NCBI GenBank assembly: GCA_002480085.1
Contig: DKPJ01000010.1
Span: 1 to 64,000, forward strand
Direction of reading: 5' to 3'
Length of the DNA: 64,000 bases
Source of the DNA: Enterobacteriaceae bacterium UBA7338
Lineage (GTDB): Bacteria > Pseudomonadota > Gammaproteobacteria > Enterobacterales > Enterobacteriaceae
Part shown: one piece after another, positions 60,201 through 64,000 of the stretch
How the letters are laid out: each line of letters starts with the position of its first letter
Numbering within the stretch: the first letter of the stretch is position 1
Program-made: the position numbers and the translations under genes
The notes under the pieces: generated by a model
Told to the model about the DNA's origin: nothing
Databases searched by the model: none
What the model saw: only the letters and a program-made list of their open reading frames with translations

Positions 60201-61559
60201 ATGAACACGCTTTCCCCTACCGTTATTACCCTGCCGTGGCGTCAAGACGCCGCCGAGTTCTGGTTTGCCCGTCTGAGCCACCTGCCGTGGGCGATGCTGC
60301 TGCACTCCGGCCATGCCGATCACCCCTACAGCCGCTTCGATATTGTCGTTGCCGATCCGCTTGGCACGCTGGTGACCCGCGGGGAGACCACGCGGGTAAC
60401 GCTGGACGGGACGGCGATCTCGTCAGCCGATCCGCTTGCGCTGCTTAGGCAGGCGCTGACCTCCCTGGGGCTACCCGTCGAGGTAAATCCCGATCTCCCG
60501 TTCCAGGGCGGCGCGCTGGGGCTGTTTGGCTACGATTTGGGTCGGCGCTTTGAAACTCTGCCCACGCTGGCAGAGACCGACATCGCCCTGCCGGATATGG
60601 CGGTAGGGCTGTATGACTGGGCGCTGATTATCGATCACCATAAAAAGCATGTGTCGCTGCTCAGCCATCGCGACGTCAGCGCCCGCCTCGCCTGGCTGGA
60701 GGCGCAGCAGGTCCCTGTTGCCGAGGATTTTCACCTCACCTCTGGCTGGCGCGCCAATATGAGCCAGGCGGAGTATGCCGAAAAGTTTAACCGGGTGCAG
60801 GCCTATTTGCAGAGCGGCGACTGCTATCAGGTCAACCTGGCCCAGCGTTTTCAGGCTACCTATCAGGGCGATGAGTGGCAGGCGTTCACCCGCCTCAACG
60901 CCAGCAACCGCGCGCCGTTCAGCGCCTTCCTGCGCCTCGACGACGGGGCAATTTTGAGCCTGTCGCCGGAGCGGTTTATCCATCTGGAGGAGGATCGTAT
61001 TCAGACCCGGCCCATTAAGGGCACCCTGCCCCGGCTGGCTGACGCGGAGACCGATCGTCAGCAGGCGGAAACGCTGGCGGCCTCGCCGAAGGATCGCGCT
61101 GAAAACCTGATGATTGTGGATCTGATGCGCAACGACATTGGCCGGGTGGCGGTGCCCGGCTCGGTGCGCGTCCCGGAGCTGTTTGTGGTGGAGCCGTTTC
61201 CCGCCGTGCACCATCTGGTCAGCACCGTCACCGCTCGCCTGCCCGCCTCGCAGCACGCCTGCGATCTGCTGCGCGCCGCCTTCCCCGGCGGCTCGATCAC
61301 CGGCGCGCCGAAGGTGCGGGCGATGCAGATTATTGACGAGCTGGAGCCGCAGCGGCGTAACGCCTGGTGCGGCAGCATCGGCTATATCAGCCTCTGCGGC
61401 ACAATGGATACCAGCATCACCATCCGCACGCTGAGCGCCTGCAACGGCCAGCTCTACTGCTCCGCCGGGGGCGGTATTGTTGCCGATAGCGAATCCGGGG
61501 CGGAATATCAGGAAACCTTTGATAAAGTTAATCGTATTCTGCAACTGCTGGAGAGGTAA
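60201..61559 (+). CDS. pabB: aminodeoxychorismate synthase component I
   Basis: Converts chorismate and PabA-derived ammonia to 4-amino-4-deoxychorismate for folate. 452 residues from the ATG at 60201, matching E. coli (MxTLSPxVITL). Chorismate-binding enzyme fold. The covalent-intermediate lysine is in TRPIKGTLPR, which in this family separates PabB from TrpE. Further motifs are AENLMIVDLMRNDIGRV and FPGGSITGAPKVRAM. nudL starts 3 bp after the stop. Confidence 0.97.
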   Translation: MNTLSPTVITLPWRQDAAEFWFARLSHLPWAMLLHSGHADHPYSRFDIVVADPLGTLVTRGETTRVTLDGTAISSADPLALLRQALTSLGLPVEVNPDLPFQGGALGLFGYDLGRRFETLPTLAETDIALPDMAVGLYDWALIIDHHKKHVSLLSHRDVSARLAWLEAQQVPVAEDFHLTSGWRANMSQAEYAEKFNRVQAYLQSGDCYQVNLAQRFQATYQGDEWQAFTRLNASNRAPFSAFLRLDDGAILSLSPERFIHLEEDRIQTRPIKGTLPRLADAETDRQQAETLAASPKDRAENLMIVDLMRNDIGRVAVPGSVRVPELFVVEPFPAVHHLVSTVTARLPASQHACDLLRAAFPGGSITGAPKVRAMQIIDELEPQRRNAWCGSIGYISLCGTMDTSITIRTLSACNGQLYCSAGGGIVADSESGAEYQETFDKVNRILQLLER

Positions 61560-61562
61560 CGG

Positions 61563-62141
61563 GTGGAGAGCACAAACCTGACGCTTGACGATTTTTTATC
61601 CCGCTTTCAACTTTTACGCCCGCAGGCCAGCGGCGCAAGCCTGAACAACCGCCAGGCGGCGGTGCTGATCCCGGTGGTGCGCCGCGAGCAGCCGGGGCTG
61701 CTGCTGACCCAGCGCTCGGCGCGCCTGCGCAAGCATGCGGGCCAGGTCGCCTTCCCCGGCGGGGCCGTAGACAGCAGCGATGCCTCTATTATTGCCGCCG
61801 CCCTGCGCGAGGCCCAGGAGGAGGTCGCCATCCCGCCCGAGGCGGTGGAGGTGATTGGCGTCCTGCCGCCGGTGGACAGCGTAACCGGCTTTCAGGTCAC
61901 CCCGGTGGTAGGGATTATTCCGCCGGATCTACACTACCACGCCAGCGAAGATGAGGTAGCCGCGGTGTTTGAGATGCCGCTGGCGGAAGCACTGCGCCTG
62001 GGGCGTTATCACCCGCTGGATATTCACCGGCGCGGCAATGCGCACCGGGTATGGCTCTCGTGGTATCAGCATTACTTTGTCTGGGGCATGACCGCGGGCA
62101 TCATTCGTGAGCTGGCTCTACAGATCGGCCTGAAACCCTAA
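61563..62141 (+). CDS. nudL: Nudix CoA pyrophosphatase NudL
   Basis: 192 residues, GTG start, same length as E. coli NudL (YeaB). The Nudix box is intact: GGAVDSSDASIIAAALREAQEE, split here around GAVDSSD; and REAQEEV with the catalytic glutamates. A CoA-type UPF0035 signature (LLTQRSARLRKHAGQVAFPG) precedes it. Predicted to cleave CoA and derivatives to 3',5'-ADP and phosphopantetheine. In operon with pabB. Confidence 0.95.
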   Translation: MESTNLTLDDFLSRFQLLRPQASGASLNNRQAAVLIPVVRREQPGLLLTQRSARLRKHAGQVAFPGGAVDSSDASIIAAALREAQEEVAIPPEAVEVIGVLPPVDSVTGFQVTPVVGIIPPDLHYHASEDEVAAVFEMPLAEALRLGRYHPLDIHRRGNAHRVWLSWYQHYFVWGMTAGIIRELALQIGLKP

Positions 62142-62286
62142 CTATACTTTACACAGCGCCCTTTTTGTACCGGACGTGACCTGCCTCTCAGCATTAGTAA
62201 AATAGAGGCTGGCTATTAGTTTAATTCATGTGAATAGTTAAACCGATCCTGCGGTTCCCTCTTACACTATGCGCAATTATTACATC

Positions 62287-62307
62287 GTTGCCGGAGGGTC
62301 CGGCAAC
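62287..62307 (+). promoter_or_regulatory. perfect hairpin directly upstream of the sdaA ribosome-binding site
   Basis: GTTGCCGGA-GGG-TCCGGCAAC is a 9-bp perfect stem with a 3-nt loop, ending six bases before the AGGAG of sdaA. Position in the leader suggests an effect on translation initiation or mRNA stability. Function is inferred. Confidence 0.55.
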
Positions 62308-62325
62308 CCTGTCAGGAGTATTAGC

Positions 62326-63690
62326 GTGATTAGTATATTCGACATGTTCAAGGTGGGGATTGGTCCCTCATCTTCCCATACTGTTGGGCCAATGAAGGCC
62401 GGGAAACAGTTCGTCGATGACCTGGTCGAAAAGGGATTGCTGGAGAGCGTCACCCACGTGGCGGTGGACGTCTATGGTTCGCTGTCGCTCACCGGCCGCG
62501 GTCACCACACCGATATCGCCATTATTATGGGCCTGGCGGGTAACGAGCCGGCGACCGTTGATATCGATGCCATTCCGGCGTTCATTCGCGACGTGGAGAC
62601 CCGTGGCCGCCTGCTGCTGGCCCAGGGCCGTCACGAAGTCGATTTCCCTGCCGATAACGGCATGCGTTTCCAGAGCGACAACCTGCCGCTGCATGAGAAC
62701 GCAATGCAGATCCACGCGTATCAGGGTGAGAAAGAGATCTACAGCAAAACCTACTACTCCATCGGTGGCGGGTTTATCGTCGATGAAGAGCACTTTGGCA
62801 AAGAGAGCACCCAGGCCGTCAGCGTGCCCTACTCGTTCAACTCTGCCCAGGCAATGCTGAACTGGTGCAAAGAGACCGGTCTCTCCCTCTCCGGCATGGT
62901 GATGCAGAACGAGCTGGCCCTGCACAGCAAAGAAGAGATCGCCGACTACTTCGCTCACGTCTGGCAGACCATGCAGGCCTGTATCGATCGCGGTATGAAC
63001 ACCGAAGGCGTGCTGCCTGGCCCGCTGCGGGTGCCGCGTCGCGCCTCTGCCCTGCGTCGCCTGCTGGTCGCCAGCGACAAGCACTCCAGCGATCCGATGG
63101 TTGTCGTGGACTGGGTCAATATGTTCGCCCTGGCGGTGAACGAAGAGAACGCCGCCGGTGGCCGCGTGGTGACTGCCCCGACCAACGGCGCATGTGGGAT
63201 CGTCCCGGCGGTGCTGGCCTACTACGATCACTTTATCGAGCCGGTTACCCCGGACATCTACACCCGCTACTTCCTGGCGGCGGGCGCCATCGGCACGCTC
63301 TACAAGATGAACGCCTCCATCTCCGGTGCGGAAGTGGGCTGTCAGGGTGAGGTGGGCGTGGCCTGCTCCATGGCAGCGGCAGGTCTTGCTGAGCTGATGG
63401 GTGCCAGCCCGGAGCAGGTCTGCGTGGCGGCGGAGATCGGCATGGAGCATAACCTGGGGCTGACCTGCGATCCGGTCGCTGGCCAGGTACAGGTGCCGTG
63501 CATCGAGCGTAACGCCATCGCCTCGGTGAAGGCCATCAACGCCTCGCGCATGGCGATGCGCCGCACCAGCGCGCCGCGCGTGTCGCTGGATAAGGTGATC
63601 GAAACCATGTACGAAACCGGCAAGGACATGAACGCCAAATACCGCGAGACCTCCCGCGGCGGCCTGGCGATCAAGGTTCAGTGCGACTAA
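62326..63690 (+). CDS. sdaA: L-serine dehydratase 1 (L-serine deaminase)
   Basis: [4Fe-4S] enzyme that converts L-serine to pyruvate and ammonia. 454 residues from the GTG at 62326 (ISIFDMFKVGIGPSSSHTVG follows), the E. coli start, preceded by AGGAG; an in-frame ATG at 62269 would read through a leader hairpin and is not conserved. The N-terminal ASB-like domain (about 1-150) is followed by the catalytic domain, with cluster cysteines in PTNGACGIVPAV, EIGMEHNLGLTCDPVAG and VPCIERNA. Confidence 0.96.
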   Translation: MISIFDMFKVGIGPSSSHTVGPMKAGKQFVDDLVEKGLLESVTHVAVDVYGSLSLTGRGHHTDIAIIMGLAGNEPATVDIDAIPAFIRDVETRGRLLLAQGRHEVDFPADNGMRFQSDNLPLHENAMQIHAYQGEKEIYSKTYYSIGGGFIVDEEHFGKESTQAVSVPYSFNSAQAMLNWCKETGLSLSGMVMQNELALHSKEEIADYFAHVWQTMQACIDRGMNTEGVLPGPLRVPRRASALRRLLVASDKHSSDPMVVVDWVNMFALAVNEENAAGGRVVTAPTNGACGIVPAVLAYYDHFIEPVTPDIYTRYFLAAGAIGTLYKMNASISGAEVGCQGEVGVACSMAAAGLAELMGASPEQVCVAAEIGMEHNLGLTCDPVAGQVQVPCIERNAIASVKAINASRMAMRRTSAPRVSLDKVIETMYETGKDMNAKYRETSRGGLAIKVQCD

Positions 63691-63701
63691 TACGTTAAAC
63701 C

Positions 63702-63723
63702 AGCCCTTTCACCCGAAAGGGCT
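63702..63723 (+). terminator. hairpin terminator after sdaA
   Basis: AGCCCTTTC / GAAAGGGCT is a perfect 9-bp stem with loop ACCC, 12 bp after the stop. The following T tract is interrupted (AATTATTCCCCTTTT), so termination may be partial. Confidence 0.7.
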
Positions 63724-63822
63724 AATTATTCCCCTTTTCTCTCCCGATTATTTTTTCCCCACTACACTTGCTGTGTTGCCGTTTGCTTTTTCAAAGACGG
63801 CTCTCCTGGGGATCGTCGGGAC

Positions 63823-64000
63823 ATGCAAACAGCACAGCATATTATAAGAAGCTACCGCCGGAAGCGTGCCATCGTCTGCGTGGTTGTCGCTATCTTCACG
63901 CTTATCCTGACCCTTGGCTCGCGCTACATCTCCGAACGAAACGCTAACCAGCAGCGGATCCTCTCCTTTACCAACCACGCGGTCTCCTCGCTGGACAGGA
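63823..64000 (+). CDS. pdeD: c-di-GMP phosphodiesterase PdeD, 5' end only
   Basis: The window ends inside this gene; 59 codons are visible. The sequence MQTAQHIIRSYRRKRAIVC, a membrane helix (about 16-34) and RYISERNANQQRILSFTNHA align with the N-terminus of E. coli YoaD/PdeD. In E. coli that protein has a CSS-motif periplasmic domain and a cytoplasmic EAL domain that cleaves c-di-GMP. It also follows sdaA in E. coli. The EAL domain lies outside the window. Confidence 0.88.
   Translation, partial: MQTAQHIIRSYRRKRAIVCVVVAIFTLILTLGSRYISERNANQQRILSFTNHAVSSLDR

Noticed and set aside
62368..63450. 360-codon open frame antisense to sdaA
   Set aside because: Shadow of a strongly conserved coding region, with no independent support.

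Overview
The window is a chromosomal segment of an enteric gammaproteobacterium (Enterobacteriaceae). Nearly all backbone genes match Escherichia coli genes almost end to end, including unusual start codons, and REP-type palindromes sit between genes. It is not E. coli itself. minCDE is directly followed by rnd-fadD, the order I recall from Salmonella/Klebsiella/Enterobacter-type genomes, whereas in E. coli K-12 these blocks lie far apart. The genus cannot be fixed from sequence alone.

Layout. (1) 0.1-13.3 kb, housekeeping core: hemA-prfA-prmC-sirB1-kdsA on the minus strand (haem, translation termination, KDO synthesis), divergent from lolB-ispE-prs-dauA, then a MerR/TipAS-type regulator, ychH, pth and ychF. 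(2) 13.3-34.4 kb, variable region between ychF and treA: a YbfB/YjiJ-type MFS carrier with a divergent HTH regulator, an 1109-residue crystallin-like plus RCC1-like repeat protein, an EamA exporter, a ProP-like symporter, a DUF3750 protein, GntR and MarR regulators, a CmoA-like/ICMT-like methyltransferase pair, a paoABCD operon with a mocA-type gene, and a three-gene envelope locus ending in an apparent membrane pseudokinase. (3) 34.5-47.7 kb: treA, a TonB-dependent siderophore receptor, ymgE, ycgR (with a sigma-28 promoter), emtA, ldcA, nhaP2, dadX-dadA, ycgB. (4) 47.8-64 kb: fadR, dsbB, ycgN, ycgM, ycgL, minCDE, rnd, fadD (with a FadR site), yeaY, tsaB, yoaA, yoaB, yoaH, pabB, nudL, sdaA and the 5' end of pdeD.

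How genes work together. emtA and ldcA act in murein turnover. nhaP2 and dadX-dadA are linked to D-alanine metabolism and osmotic/ion balance. fadR controls fadD 7 kb away. paoABC is a periplasmic molybdo-flavo-iron-sulfur aldehyde oxidoreductase, with its XdhC-type chaperone and a MocA-type cytidylyltransferase in the same operon. Compared with E. coli, expected neighbours are missing: sirB2 (between prmC and sirB1), nhaB (fadR/dsbB), umuDC (dsbB/ycgN) and yoaC (yoaB/yoaH).

The best candidates for undescribed biology are the crystallin/RCC1-like repeat protein (15.5-18.9 kb), the SH3 lipoprotein/periplasmic protein/pseudokinase cluster (31.5-34.4 kb), and the MarR/CmoA-like/ICMT-like module (23.6-25.8 kb). 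No tRNA, rRNA, CRISPR array, insertion sequence or prophage was seen.
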